From contig NZ_BFBY01000002.1 in NCBI RefSeq assembly GCF_003423665.1, forward strand, positions 62,001 to 126,000: a stretch of 64,000 nucleotides of DNA, given 5' to 3'. Shown in pieces: positions 50,330-59,218 of this stretch. Every line of letters starts with the position of its first letter. Within the stretch, counting starts at the first letter, position 1. Position numbers and translations under genes: made by a program. The stretch comes from Lactobacillus rodentium (GTDB lineage: Bacteria > Bacillota > Bacilli > Lactobacillales > Lactobacillaceae). Below the pieces are notes generated by a model, which had not been told where the DNA came from, made no database searches, and saw nothing but the letters and a program-made list of their open reading frames with translations.

Positions 50330-51242
50330 TCAAAAATTCCTCTACTCTCTTGATAATTTTTTCTTGATAGTTTTTATCCTGGAGAGGATCAAACCACTCT
50401 ACTGGTAACTGATGTTTAAAATATGTTAACTGTCTTTTGGCATATTTGCGTGAGGCCTGTTTCAATTTAGCTACTGCCTGGTCAAGATCTTGCTCACCTT
50501 CAAAATAAGGGAAAAATTCCTTATAACCAATTGCCTGAATCGCCTGATGTTCCTGATCGCGATGATCAAAGACAAAACGCGCTTCATTTAATAATCCTGC
50601 TGCCATCATCTTATCTACCCGCTGATTAATCCGGTCATAGACTAGCTGGCGCTCACTATTAAGGCCAATAATTAAAGCGTTATAACGCGGTTCAATCTTT
50701 TTTTGTTGGCTACTAAAAGGTTTACCGGTCCGCGAGATTACAGTGAGGGCTCGCAACGTTCTTCTTGAATTTTGAATAGCAATTTTTTTAGCTGCTTCAG
50801 GATCTCTCTTATTTAACTCCGCCCATAATTTTTCTGGACCATAGCGAGCCAAATAATCCTCCCACTCCTTATCGACACTTGTACGATATTCACCTGGTTC
50901 TCCTAGCTGCATTTTATTAACCAAAGCATTGATATAAAAACCTGTCCCTCCAACTACAAGCGGAACATGGTGATTACGAGCAATTTGCCCAATTGCTTCA
51001 TTTGCTTGTTTGACAAAATCTTTGACCGAATATTCTTCAAAAATTGATTTTTCATCTACTAAATAATGCTTGACCCTAGCTTGTTCTGCTGGTGTAGGCT
51101 TCGCTGTGCCAATTCCGACTTCTTGGTAGATTTGCATTGAATCACCTGAAATAATTTCGCCGTCTATTTTTTCAGCCAAGTCTAAGCCAAAAGCACTTTT
51201 CCCTACTGCAGTAGGTCCTACAATTACAATTATTTTTTGCAT
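50322..51242 (-). CDS. miaA: tRNA dimethylallyltransferase
   Basis: A 306-residue enzyme that attaches dimethylallyl to A37 of tRNAs reading UNN codons. The N-terminal P-loop is VGPTAVGKS (about 7-15); then ISGDSMQIYQEVGIGTAKPT, the conserved substrate motif; and VVGGTGFYINAL. A swivel insert and a C-terminal helical part follow. The first gene of the miaA-ynbB pair. Length fits MiaA. Confidence 0.95.
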   Translation of the reverse strand: MQKIIVIVGPTAVGKSAFGLDLAEKIDGEIISGDSMQIYQEVGIGTAKPTPAEQARVKHYLVDEKSIFEEYSVKDFVKQANEAIGQIARNHHVPLVVGGTGFYINALVNKMQLGEPGEYRTSVDKEWEDYLARYGPEKLWAELNKRDPEAAKKIAIQNSRRTLRALTVISRTGKPFSSQQKKIEPRYNALIIGLNSERQLVYDRINQRVDKMMAAGLLNEARFVFDHRDQEHQAIQAIGYKEFFPYFEGEQDLDQAVAKLKQASRKYAKRQLTYFKHQLPVEWFDPLQDKNYQEKIIKRVEEFLNE

Positions 51243-51397
51243 TTTATTCCTGTTTTCTCTTTTTTAATTCATCTTAATTTTAACAAATAAATCTCAAATT
51301 TTATTCGCTTTTCCTTATTCATAATTCTTTATTTCAACTTCACTAACTGCTAAAATTAAAAGTGTAAAGAAAAATAATATATTAGGAGGCACAAATT

Positions 51398-51577
51398 ATG
51401 GCAAAGAAATTTGGTGCAGGTTTAGCAACTGGTATTTTAGCAAGCATTGGTGCAATTGCTGCAGGTGCTTTTACTTACAAGAAAAAGGTTCTTGATCCAG
51501 AAATTGAACAAGAAAATAAGATGGAAGAAAACAGAATTAAGGCTAACAGAAAGAGTCACGTTTCTCACCAAGCTTAA
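51398..51577 (+). CDS. DUF3042 family protein (59 aa)
   Basis: A 59-codon gene whose product starts MAKKFGAGLATGILASIGAI and then has a single membrane helix, KKKVLDP and a charged MEENRIKANRK tail. This is the DUF3042 pattern of lactic acid bacteria, function unknown. TTAGGAGG precedes the ATG at 8 nt, and a strong terminator follows. It is one of the few plus-strand genes of the region. Confidence 0.85.
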   Translation: MAKKFGAGLATGILASIGAIAAGAFTYKKKVLDPEIEQENKMEENRIKANRKSHVSHQA

Positions 51578-51593
51578 TTCATGATTTTCAATA

Positions 51594-51632
51594 ATAAAAG
51601 GCTACAAGTTTTAATACTTGTAGCCTTTTTGC
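51594..51632. terminator. Bidirectional terminator of DUF3042 and rhodanese genes
   Basis: AAAAGGCTACAAGT / ACTTGTAGCCTTTTT stem, T-runs on both sides between convergent genes. Confidence 0.88.
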
Positions 51633-51637
51633 TTGCT

Positions 51638-52039
51638 TTAATATTTTGAAGCCTTAGTTTGACCTTCCCATTTATCAAAGGGATCTTCTAACCAATACAC
51701 TTTTTGATAGCCATTCTTTTTTAAGATCTTGGCTGCTCTTAAGGTCATTGCTTGCGAATCAGAATATAAATATACTGGTAAATCAGGTCTAATTTCTGAA
51801 AATTGATATTTAAACATAGTCAAGGGAATGTTGCGAGCACCTAAGATATGTTTCTTTTTAAATGGTCCTTTTTCTCGAACATCAATAATTTGCGCCTTAC
51901 GTTTACCTGCTTCAAATTCTTTTTGGGTAAGTTTTCCGCCTACGCTTTTTGCTTGAATTTTTTGCCAAAGCCAACTTAGTACAAAAGCTAAAATGATAAT
52001 AATTAAAACAGTGTTGATAATCCAAAAGATATTATTCAT
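51638..52039 (-). CDS. Membrane-anchored rhodanese-fold protein without the catalytic Cys
   Basis: A 133-residue protein with an N-terminal membrane helix (about 5-25), then a rhodanese domain: IIDVREKGPFKKKHILGARNIPL is the CH2A/motif region. The active-site loop, normally CxxGxR after a hydrophobic strand, reads VYLYSDSQAMTLRA and has no Cys, so sulfur transfer by the usual route is not possible. It resembles YqhL/YibN-type single-domain proteins. It precedes no coupled gene; yqgQ lies upstream, 51 nt away. Confidence 0.8.
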   Translation of the reverse strand: MNNIFWIINTVLIIIILAFVLSWLWQKIQAKSVGGKLTQKEFEAGKRKAQIIDVREKGPFKKKHILGARNIPLTMFKYQFSEIRPDLPVYLYSDSQAMTLRAAKILKKNGYQKVYWLEDPFDKWEGQTKASKY

Positions 52040-52090
52040 TTACCGGCACGACTCCTCTTTTATTTATTCTATTAAATATCATAAGCTAAT

Positions 52091-52306
52091 CTACGCTTTT
52101 GTGCTAGCTTCTTTTTTTAGTTCATATTCATATTCATGGCGCAAAACTAACTTGGCATTCATATATTCTTTTTTCGTTATAACGCCACGATGATGTAAAT
52201 TATCTAATTCAATTCCCATTAATTCAATATCCCACTTACGTTTACCAACATGAACCAAGATATTGAAACGTTTTAATAGTTGTTGGACATCATATAAAGT
52301 TTTCAT
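52091..52306 (-). CDS. yqgQ: YqgQ family protein
   Basis: A 71-residue protein starting MKTLYDVQQLLKRFN with the YqgQ pattern KRKWDIELMGIELDNLHHRG and a charged C-terminal helix. It was started at this ATG because it overlaps the rhomboid stop as TAATG; a longer frame would start inside the rhomboid gene. Its function is unknown, but its place next to the rhomboid protease is conserved with B. subtilis yqgP-yqgQ. Confidence 0.85.
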   Translation of the reverse strand: MKTLYDVQQLLKRFNILVHVGKRKWDIELMGIELDNLHHRGVITKKEYMNAKLVLRHEYEYELKKEASTKA

Positions 52307-52989
52307 TAGTAACTGATCACCATTCCTGATCTCAAACTCCAAACAGTGTATAAAATTAATACTACTAAACTAATTACCCTTAATTTTGTATGGTATTGAC
52401 GTAAATTCTTATTACCAATCAAAATGCATAAGAAAAATCCACTGATTAAACCACCAACATGTCCCAAAATATCAATATCTTTAATAAAGAGGTCCAATCC
52501 CAGATTAATCACAGCCAAGGCAATTGACATTTTTCCTAACTGTTCAATAAAAGGCAAATTGCGATTGCGAACATAGAGAGCAATCACGGCACCTAATAAG
52601 CCAAACAAGGCGGTAGATGCACCTGCAGCAATGCTATAGTCATTTCCCACTGCAAAACTCAACAAGTTACCACCAACACCTGATAAAAGGTAAATTCCTA
52701 AGAAGCGCCAAGAACCTATAATTGGTTCTAAATATTGACCCAAATAATAAATCATCACTGCATTGGAGGCTAAATGAAGCCAACCAATATGCAAAAATTG
52801 AGCAGTAAATAAACGCCAAAATTGATGGTGTTCGGCGACAGCTAAATTATTCATCGCACCAAGTCGCATTAAAACTGTCCCACTTGTCGAACCACCCATC
52901 ACAGTTTCAACCAAATACATTACTACTAAAACTGCCAAGATAGCAATTGTCATATATGGTAAGGGTAAGCGCGTCTTTCTAGTTTCCAT
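52306..52989 (-). CDS. Rhomboid-family intramembrane serine protease (YqgP-like)
   Basis: A 227-residue membrane protein with about six helices. The nucleophile is in GASTALFGLLG (GxSx motif), and the catalytic His is in HVGGLISGFF in the last core helix. The Asn/Trp-rich loop before (LHIGWLHLASNAVMIY) fits the L1 loop and TM2. The ATG giving METRKTRL was chosen because GAGG lies 9 nt before it; the longer start overlaps the previous gene. It cleaves membrane proteins, with a quality-control role inferred from the YqgP group. Coupled to yqgQ. Confidence 0.88.
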   Translation of the reverse strand: METRKTRLPLPYMTIAILAVLVVMYLVETVMGGSTSGTVLMRLGAMNNLAVAEHHQFWRLFTAQFLHIGWLHLASNAVMIYYLGQYLEPIIGSWRFLGIYLLSGVGGNLLSFAVGNDYSIAAGASTALFGLLGAVIALYVRNRNLPFIEQLGKMSIALAVINLGLDLFIKDIDILGHVGGLISGFFLCILIGNKNLRQYHTKLRVISLVVLILYTVWSLRSGMVISY

Positions 52990-53551
52990 TATCTTTATCC
53001 TCATCAGTTAAAATAAGCTGCTTCAAATCTATATCAAAATCTTCGACTGGCCATTGGGGGCTTGCTACTAGCTGTTTACTATTTACTAGGGCAACCGTTT
53101 GTAAATCATGCTTTGCTAAATAACGGTCATAATATCCTCCCCCAAAGCCAAGTCGTTCATTATTATTTAAACTAAAAGCCAGTCCTGGTACAACCATTAA
53201 ATCTAATTGTGAAGAAACTTTAACATTTTCATTCCAATTTTCCCAAACACCAAACTTACTCTTGGTCAACTTCGTCTCTGGCTTATATTGGGTAAATTCC
53301 ATTTGTCGTTTCGGTAAAACACGCGGAATATACACTTCTTTTCCCTGCTCCCATAAAGATCTAATAATTGGTTGCGTATTAACCTCAAGTGGCATTGCAA
53401 AAGTAATCGCAATTTTTTGCGCTTTTTTAGTTAAAGGATGTTGCAAAAATTTAGTAGCCAAAATTTGATCTTCTGCTAGTTTTCTTGATGTCTGTGCAAA
53501 ATTAGTTAATAAATTGATTTGCTTCTGGCGAAATGTCGTTTTATCTATCAT
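52979..53551 (-). CDS. 5-formyltetrahydrofolate cyclo-ligase
   Basis: A 190-residue protein that converts 5-formyl-THF to methenyl-THF using ATP. The conserved GFGGGYYDRYLA motif (about 138-149) and FAMPLEVNTQPII are present, with a basic N-terminal part. It is the first gene of the yqgN-yqgP-yqgQ-like operon and overlaps the rhomboid gene by 11 nt. Confidence 0.92.
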   Translation of the reverse strand: MIDKTTFRQKQINLLTNFAQTSRKLAEDQILATKFLQHPLTKKAQKIAITFAMPLEVNTQPIIRSLWEQGKEVYIPRVLPKRQMEFTQYKPETKLTKSKFGVWENWNENVKVSSQLDLMVVPGLAFSLNNNERLGFGGGYYDRYLAKHDLQTVALVNSKQLVASPQWPVEDFDIDLKQLILTDEDKDNGN

Positions 53552-53565
53552 ATGATCTCCATAAA

Positions 53566-53596
53566 TAAAAAAACAACAGGCAAACCTGTTGTTTTA
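53566..53596 (-). terminator. bL33 gene terminator
   Basis: AAAACAACAGG / CCTGTTGTTTT perfect stem, T7 on the minus strand. Confidence 0.85.
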
Positions 53597-53597
53597 A

Positions 53598-53747
53598 TTA
53601 CTTAGTTTCGCGGTGAAGTGTTGCCTTTCTTTCAACTGGGCAATACTTCTTTAATTCTAAACGTTCTGGATGCTTACGCTTATTCTTTTCAGATAAGTAA
53701 CTTCTGTCACCACATTCGGTACATTCAAGAATAATATGATCTGCCAT
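53598..53747 (-). CDS. rpmG: Ribosomal protein bL33
   Basis: A 49-residue protein starting [19 protein letters not shown] and ending with KATLHRETK. The fold and length are those of bL33. Of the two CxxC pairs of zinc-type paralogues, the first (CTEC) is intact but the second is reduced to YCPVERK, so one ligand is missing. GGTGG precedes the ATG. It is monocistronic, between the PBP gene and 5-FCL. Confidence 0.9.
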   Translation of the reverse strand: MADHIILECTECGDRSYLSEKNKRKHPERLELKKYCPVERKATLHRETK

Positions 53748-53822
53748 CTTTTCCACCACCTATTTGTTTTTATATTGACTGTTAAACTATACCATTATTC
53801 AGGTTAAATTTCCAGTCTTTTT

Positions 53823-55931
53823 CTATTTGTATAACTCAGCATAATCTTCAACCATTGCTTTAGCTACTTGAAGGGTAAAAGTACCTTCTTTGTCAGGATC
53901 TAAGCCAGGGAAAACTACAGCGATGGCAATTTTAGGATCTGATTCTGGTGCATAGCCAACAAAGGTCGCATTAATCACTTCTGGAGCATTAGGATTACCA
54001 GGTTTGTCAGGATCATAGTAGAAGGTTTCAGCCGTACCGGTTTTACCAGCAATACGAGGCTTAACATCACTCAAGGCATGTGCCGTTCCCCATGAATTAC
54101 TACCGTGAACTACGCGATCGAATCCCTCACGTACTACATTTAACTCATCTTGCGTCCATGGAATTCGCATCTGTACTTGTGGTTTTTTATTGTAATTAAT
54201 AGCCACTTTCTTACCATCAGCAGTAGTCTTACCAACAGATTGCACGACATATGGTTGCATCCGGTAACCACCGTTAGCAATGGTTGATACATATTGGACC
54301 ATTTGGATAGGCGTATAAGCATCATAGTTACCATAAGCCAAGTCAAGCACTGATCCTGTTAATAATTGTCCTTTCGAGTTAAATGAAGCTCCTTTAATTC
54401 CGGCAACTTCTCCTGGTAAATCAATCCCAGTTTTTTGGCCAAGACCAAACATTGAAAAGTTATTTCTTAGTGTTTGGAAAGCATCTTTAGGCATTGAAAT
54501 ATAAGTATGAGGTTCATATTTTGCCTTCACCCATCTCAAAGCTAGTTGCATCATATAGATATTAGATGAAACTTCCAAGGCTGTTGGTGCATCGAGGGCA
54601 CCGAAGGTTCCCACCGGATAAACTGACTTTTTAACTGGTGAACCAGGTAAGTAAATCGGAGTATCGGGTAAAGTGTTACTAGTTGGAGTAATAATATGAT
54701 TCATTAAACCACCAGAAACAGTTGCCCCCTTAACTGCTGACCCCATAACAAAGGATTGGTTAATAACGCCAAGGGCATTTTCCGTATCTTTACCAGTCTT
54801 AGGATTATGACTAATTCCGGCCATAGCTAAAACTGCACCAGTTTTAGGATTCATAGCTACTGCATAAGCACCACTTGAATATTGAGTAGCACCAGCTGCT
54901 TCAGCTGAATTATAAACTTGGGTGAGGGCTTTTTGAACTTCTTGTTGATATTTGGCATTAATAGTTAAAACTAAACTTGAACCACTTTCACCTTTATAAA
55001 CAGTTTTGGTTTGTTCGATTTGACCATTGTCTTTGGAAGTAACTTCCGATTGACCTTTGGTTCCTTTTAATAAAGGTTCATATTCTTCTTCTAAATAAGA
55101 AGTTCCGACACGATCATTTCGTGAATAACCTTGACTTAGGTAATATTGCAAATTATCACTTGGTAGGCCAGATTTTTCAGAAGAAACAGATCCAATCACA
55201 CTTTGAATTGATTTTCCATTAGGGTAGTTACGAGCCCAGTCAGTTCCGATTCCCACACCTGGAAGATCAGATAAGTGTTCACCGACAGTAGCTAATTCCT
55301 TATCCGATAAGTGATTATTCTTAATATAAATAGTAGATAAAGTATAAGCACCTGAGATTTTATTAAAAATCAAAGCAGCAGTTTTTTGTCTCTTGGTAAA
55401 TTTAGGATTTTCTTTTTCGAGTTCCTTTAAAGTATTTTCATAAACTGTACTGCTATCTAGTTGGTCGCCATTACTATCTACCTTGGCTGATTTAGGTAGT
55501 TTAGCTTCTACTCGTTTGTTATTTGCCTCATTTGCGAGATAATAATCATATAAGTGTCTTTTAGTTGGTTTTTCATTATCAATGGTAATGTAATGACTTA
55601 ATTTATTTGAAATTGAATAAATTTGTTCAGTACTTACTGTACTACTCTTGGTATAAGTAATCGCATTATTAGCCTTATTACCTACTAAAACTTTTCCAGT
55701 TGAATCATACATTACCCCACGTGGGACATTAGTCGTGACGACTTTGGAATCTGTCTTTTGGACTTCCGAGTTAAAACGTCCCCCATAGATAATCTGTAGA
55801 TAGACTAATTGACCAATCAAAAGTAAAAATAAGACTAAAATTATCCCGAGGATAATATTCATTCTTAAAGCAGTTGAAGGACCGCTATTTTTTTGTTTTT
55901 TATTTTTACGTTTAAAAATATTAAAATTCAA
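53823..55931 (-). CDS. Class B penicillin-binding protein (PBP2b-like transpeptidase)
   Basis: A 702-residue bitopic membrane protein. A short basic cytoplasmic tail, one membrane helix (about 24-46), a PBP dimerisation domain (about 60-310) and a transpeptidase domain. The active-site motifs are FVMGSAVKGA (SxxK, Ser about 398), SSNIYMM (SxN) and GKTGTAE (KTG). It cross-links peptidoglycan during elongation or septation. It has no PASTA domains, so it is closer to PBP2b than to PBP2x. Monocistronic and divergent from the YfhO-type gene. Confidence 0.9.
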   Translation of the reverse strand: MNFNIFKRKNKKQKNSGPSTALRMNIILGIILVLFLLLIGQLVYLQIIYGGRFNSEVQKTDSKVVTTNVPRGVMYDSTGKVLVGNKANNAITYTKSSTVSTEQIYSISNKLSHYITIDNEKPTKRHLYDYYLANEANNKRVEAKLPKSAKVDSNGDQLDSSTVYENTLKELEKENPKFTKRQKTAALIFNKISGAYTLSTIYIKNNHLSDKELATVGEHLSDLPGVGIGTDWARNYPNGKSIQSVIGSVSSEKSGLPSDNLQYYLSQGYSRNDRVGTSYLEEEYEPLLKGTKGQSEVTSKDNGQIEQTKTVYKGESGSSLVLTINAKYQQEVQKALTQVYNSAEAAGATQYSSGAYAVAMNPKTGAVLAMAGISHNPKTGKDTENALGVINQSFVMGSAVKGATVSGGLMNHIITPTSNTLPDTPIYLPGSPVKKSVYPVGTFGALDAPTALEVSSNIYMMQLALRWVKAKYEPHTYISMPKDAFQTLRNNFSMFGLGQKTGIDLPGEVAGIKGASFNSKGQLLTGSVLDLAYGNYDAYTPIQMVQYVSTIANGGYRMQPYVVQSVGKTTADGKKVAINYNKKPQVQMRIPWTQDELNVVREGFDRVVHGSNSWGTAHALSDVKPRIAGKTGTAETFYYDPDKPGNPNAPEVINATFVGYAPESDPKIAIAVVFPGLDPDKEGTFTLQVAKAMVEDYAELYK

Positions 55932-56043
55932 TTTGAAACCTCTCTAAACTAGATTTGATTTTAGCAAAAAATGCGACTTATTGCTATTTTCACTATGACA
56001 ATTTACTAATATTTAATTCTTTTATGAGTAAAGTGAGTTAACT

Positions 56044-58617
56044 ATGACACCTAGCAAAAAATCTCCTCAAGTAATTTTTTATTTATTATCTTTTTTCCTG
56101 CCCGGCTTCATTTTCCTATCTTATTTTTTATCAAATCAAACCAATATTTTAACTGTTGATCTTGGGCAACAATATATCGATTTTTTGGCTTATTTGAAAA
56201 ACAATTTCTTTTCTGATCCCTTAAAATTAATTTACAACTTTAATCAAGGGTTAGGCAGTAGTTTTATTGGGACGAGCGCTTATTATTTAACCAGTCCGTT
56301 TAACTGGCTCTTATTTTTCTTTCCAAATAATTATTTACCTCAGGCTATTCTGATAATTATTAGCCTTAAAATTGGTGCGATTGGCTTAGCGGCTTACTAT
56401 TTTTGGCAAACAAAATTTCAGACCTACCAAAAAATTTATGCCCTAGCTGCCAGTCTTGCCTATGCACTTTCCGGTTATGTAGTTGCCTTCAATTTAAATT
56501 TAATGTGGCTTGATAGTTTAATTTTACTTCCCTTATTAACTAAAGGAATCGATCAATTATTTATTATAATCACCCGTAAGCAGTTGGTTTATTTAACTCT
56601 AATAACCTTCTTGATGTGGACCACTAATTTTTATACTGGTTATATGGTATTACTTTTCGGTCTCTTTTATTATCTGTGGCAAGTATTTTGTCAAGAAGCT
56701 CCGCTTAAATCCTTTCAATCGACGATCTTTTCTTATTTATTTGCAGAAATCAGTGCTAGCTTAATTGCTTGTTTTCTTTTATTACCGACGATTAGTGACC
56801 TATTTGCTGGCAAAGTTCAAGGAAAAACTAACTGGACTTTAACCTGGCAATTTCCCTTATGGAAAGGACTCAGTAAGTTTTTAAACGGGGCATTTTCATT
56901 TCACGAAATGTCTCATGGTCTGCCAAATGTTTATCTTCCTAGTATTTTACTTTTACTAAGTCTCTTATTTTTCTTTAACCCGCAGATTAAAGTCAGACCA
57001 AAACTAGCAAGCTTCATTTTTTTGAGCTTTCTAATTATATCTTTAAGTTTTACCCCTTTAGTACTAATTTGGCATTTAGGTCAGTTCCCAGTTTGGTATC
57101 CTGGCCGGCAAAGCTTTCTCTTGATCTTTTACCTGCTTGATCTCATGATTCTCACTTTAGCAAGACAAAGTAAACTTCTAAATTGGCAAAAAATAATTCT
57201 CCTAATTGCTGGACTCGCTTTACTTATGTATTTCATTTTTACGAGAAAGTATTTTGCTTTTGCCAACTCACTTAATCTAACAATTAGTAGTATCTTAATC
57301 ATCTGTAGTTTGCTTTTAATTATTTTTTTCAATTATAAATATAGTCCACTTTTACTTTTTGCTTTGGTGGCCTTGAGTAGTACCAGCAACCTTGTTTTAA
57401 GTTTAAGTTCAATTTCTTACCAAAATAATTCTGAATATAGTAACTATACTACTGAAGTAAGTAAAGCCAGCTCCTGGGTTCAAAATCACGATTATCATTT
57501 TTATCGTACCGAAAAGAATTTTAGTCGCTCAGATAATGATCCTCTAAGTAGTAATTACGCTGGCGTAAGTTCATTTAATTCTATTAATAACCGCCAAGTA
57601 ATCCGTTTTATTAATTATTTGGGGCTAAAAAATAATGATAATTCTTTTGAAAACCAATACGCTACATTGGCGACAGATAGTATTTTAGGAATTAAATATT
57701 ATTTAGTGGCTTCTCATCAATATGATAATCCTGCTTTCAACACTTATGATTATCGCCCGAGCTTGATGAATAAAAAGACGCTTAAGCAGTATCAAGACTT
57801 TAACATTATCAAAAATCAGACTGCTTTGCCTTTAATATTTGCGTCTCCAACAAGCTCCAATCCCCACCTTATTTCAAATGATCCAACTCAAAACCAAACT
57901 AACATTTTAAATAATATTACCGGTAAAAAATTTATCCTTTATCAAGAAAATTACTGGCCATTAGCCCAATTACAGAATGCAAAAGAATCAAAATCCAATT
58001 GGCATGAATTTAATAAAATTAACCCTGAGCTCCCAAGTAAAGTAAGTTTCACTTTTGTCCCAACATCCAATGATCCTTACTATTTAGAACTTCCACCAGA
58101 TCTAGATCAAAATAACACCACTATACGAGTTAATCATCAGCTAATTGATAATAGTGAACTTGGAAATAATAATCATCTAATTGAAATTGCTAACCAGCAA
58201 AAAGATAAACCAGTTAAAATTACTTTTACCTTACACCATAGAGAGCTATATCTTGGAAATGCCCTTATTTGGCAATTTAATCAAACTAAATTTAATCAAG
58301 TACTAAAATCATATTTAAAAAAGCAACCCCAAATCAAACAAACATCGGCTCTGTCCTTGAGTTTTAACTTCAAGACAAAATCACGAGAAACTCTTAAATC
58401 TACTATTCCTTACTCTTCAGCTTGGTTAGTGTATGATAATCATCACCTCATTCAGACCAAACCTTTTGCCCACACTTTCTTGAGTTTTGATTTAAAACCA
58501 GGGCATCATCAAATAAAATTAATTTATCTCCCTCTTACTTTACTAGTAGGGATGCTGATTTCTTTAATAGCTTTAATTGTTTTTATAATTATTTTGTCTA
58601 AACGAAAATTTATGTAA
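56044..58617 (+). CDS. YfhO-family multi-pass membrane protein
   Basis: An 857-residue protein with about 12 membrane helices in the first 450 residues, a large extracellular domain of about 370 residues, and a final helix near the C-terminus. The N-terminal DLGQQYIDFLAYLKNNF and NFNQGLGSSFIGTSAYYLTS loops are the YfhO (GT-C-like glycosyltransferase) signature. Family members take part in wall or lipoteichoic acid glycosylation; the donor and acceptor are not known. The ATG follows AAAGTGAGTT, a weak ribosome site. It ends with its own terminator. Confidence 0.88.
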   Translation: MTPSKKSPQVIFYLLSFFLPGFIFLSYFLSNQTNILTVDLGQQYIDFLAYLKNNFFSDPLKLIYNFNQGLGSSFIGTSAYYLTSPFNWLLFFFPNNYLPQAILIIISLKIGAIGLAAYYFWQTKFQTYQKIYALAASLAYALSGYVVAFNLNLMWLDSLILLPLLTKGIDQLFIIITRKQLVYLTLITFLMWTTNFYTGYMVLLFGLFYYLWQVFCQEAPLKSFQSTIFSYLFAEISASLIACFLLLPTISDLFAGKVQGKTNWTLTWQFPLWKGLSKFLNGAFSFHEMSHGLPNVYLPSILLLLSLLFFFNPQIKVRPKLASFIFLSFLIISLSFTPLVLIWHLGQFPVWYPGRQSFLLIFYLLDLMILTLARQSKLLNWQKIILLIAGLALLMYFIFTRKYFAFANSLNLTISSILIICSLLLIIFFNYKYSPLLLFALVALSSTSNLVLSLSSISYQNNSEYSNYTTEVSKASSWVQNHDYHFYRTEKNFSRSDNDPLSSNYAGVSSFNSINNRQVIRFINYLGLKNNDNSFENQYATLATDSILGIKYYLVASHQYDNPAFNTYDYRPSLMNKKTLKQYQDFNIIKNQTALPLIFASPTSSNPHLISNDPTQNQTNILNNITGKKFILYQENYWPLAQLQNAKESKSNWHEFNKINPELPSKVSFTFVPTSNDPYYLELPPDLDQNNTTIRVNHQLIDNSELGNNNHLIEIANQQKDKPVKITFTLHHRELYLGNALIWQFNQTKFNQVLKSYLKKQPQIKQTSALSLSFNFKTKSRETLKSTIPYSSAWLVYDNHHLIQTKPFAHTFLSFDLKPGHHQIKLIYLPLTLLVGMLISLIALIVFIIILSKRKFM

Positions 58618-58652
58618 AAAAATAACCAAGGATAAAATCCTTGGTTATTTTG
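58618..58652. terminator. Terminator between the YfhO-type gene and greA
   Basis: AAATAACCAAGGAT / ATCCTTGGTTATTT stem, usable on both strands between convergent genes. Confidence 0.85.
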
Positions 58653-58667
58653 CTACTTAGAATAAAT

Positions 58668-59147
58668 TTATTTACTTTCTACATCATCGATAGTTACATC
58701 AAAACTTCCACCTGGAGTATTGATAGTAACAGTGTCACCCTTCTTTTTTCCAAGTAAGGCCTTAGCAATTGGTGATTCATTTGAGATCTTACCACTTAAT
58801 GGATCTGATTCATCTGAACCGACAATAGTGTATGTTTCTGGATCATCAGTACCTACTTCAGTATAAGTAATGGTCTTACCAATTGAAACTTCATTAGGAT
58901 CTACACTATCAGCCTCAACCACCTGTGCATATTTAAGCATTTGTTCAATTTGAGCAATTCTTTGTTCAACTGCACTTTGTTCATCCTTAGCAGCATCATA
59001 TTCTGAGTTTTCAGAAAGGTCACCGTAAGATCTAGCAACCTTAATTCGTTCAATAACTTCAGGGCGTTTAACTAACTTTAAATCTCTTAATTCTTTTTCA
59101 AGCTTTTCCTTACCTTCTGCGGTCATCGGATATACTTTTTGTGCCAT
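58668..59147 (-). CDS. greA: Transcription elongation factor GreA
   Basis: A 159-residue protein of two domains: an N-terminal coiled coil with the acidic tip [18 protein letters not shown] (about 45-62), whose acidic residues activate RNA polymerase to cleave backtracked RNA, and a C-terminal FKBP-like domain ([18 protein letters not shown]). Length and motifs match GreA. The gene follows mltG by 71 nt. Confidence 0.95.
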   Translation of the reverse strand: MAQKVYPMTAEGKEKLEKELRDLKLVKRPEVIERIKVARSYGDLSENSEYDAAKDEQSAVEQRIAQIEQMLKYAQVVEADSVDPNEVSIGKTITYTEVGTDDPETYTIVGSDESDPLSGKISNESPIAKALLGKKKGDTVTINTPGGSFDVTIDDVESK

Positions 59148-59218
59148 AGCGATTTAACTCCTCACTTTTTTCTCTTTGCAAATCAAATAGTATGGTTAAT
59201 TAGTCTAATTGTCAACTT

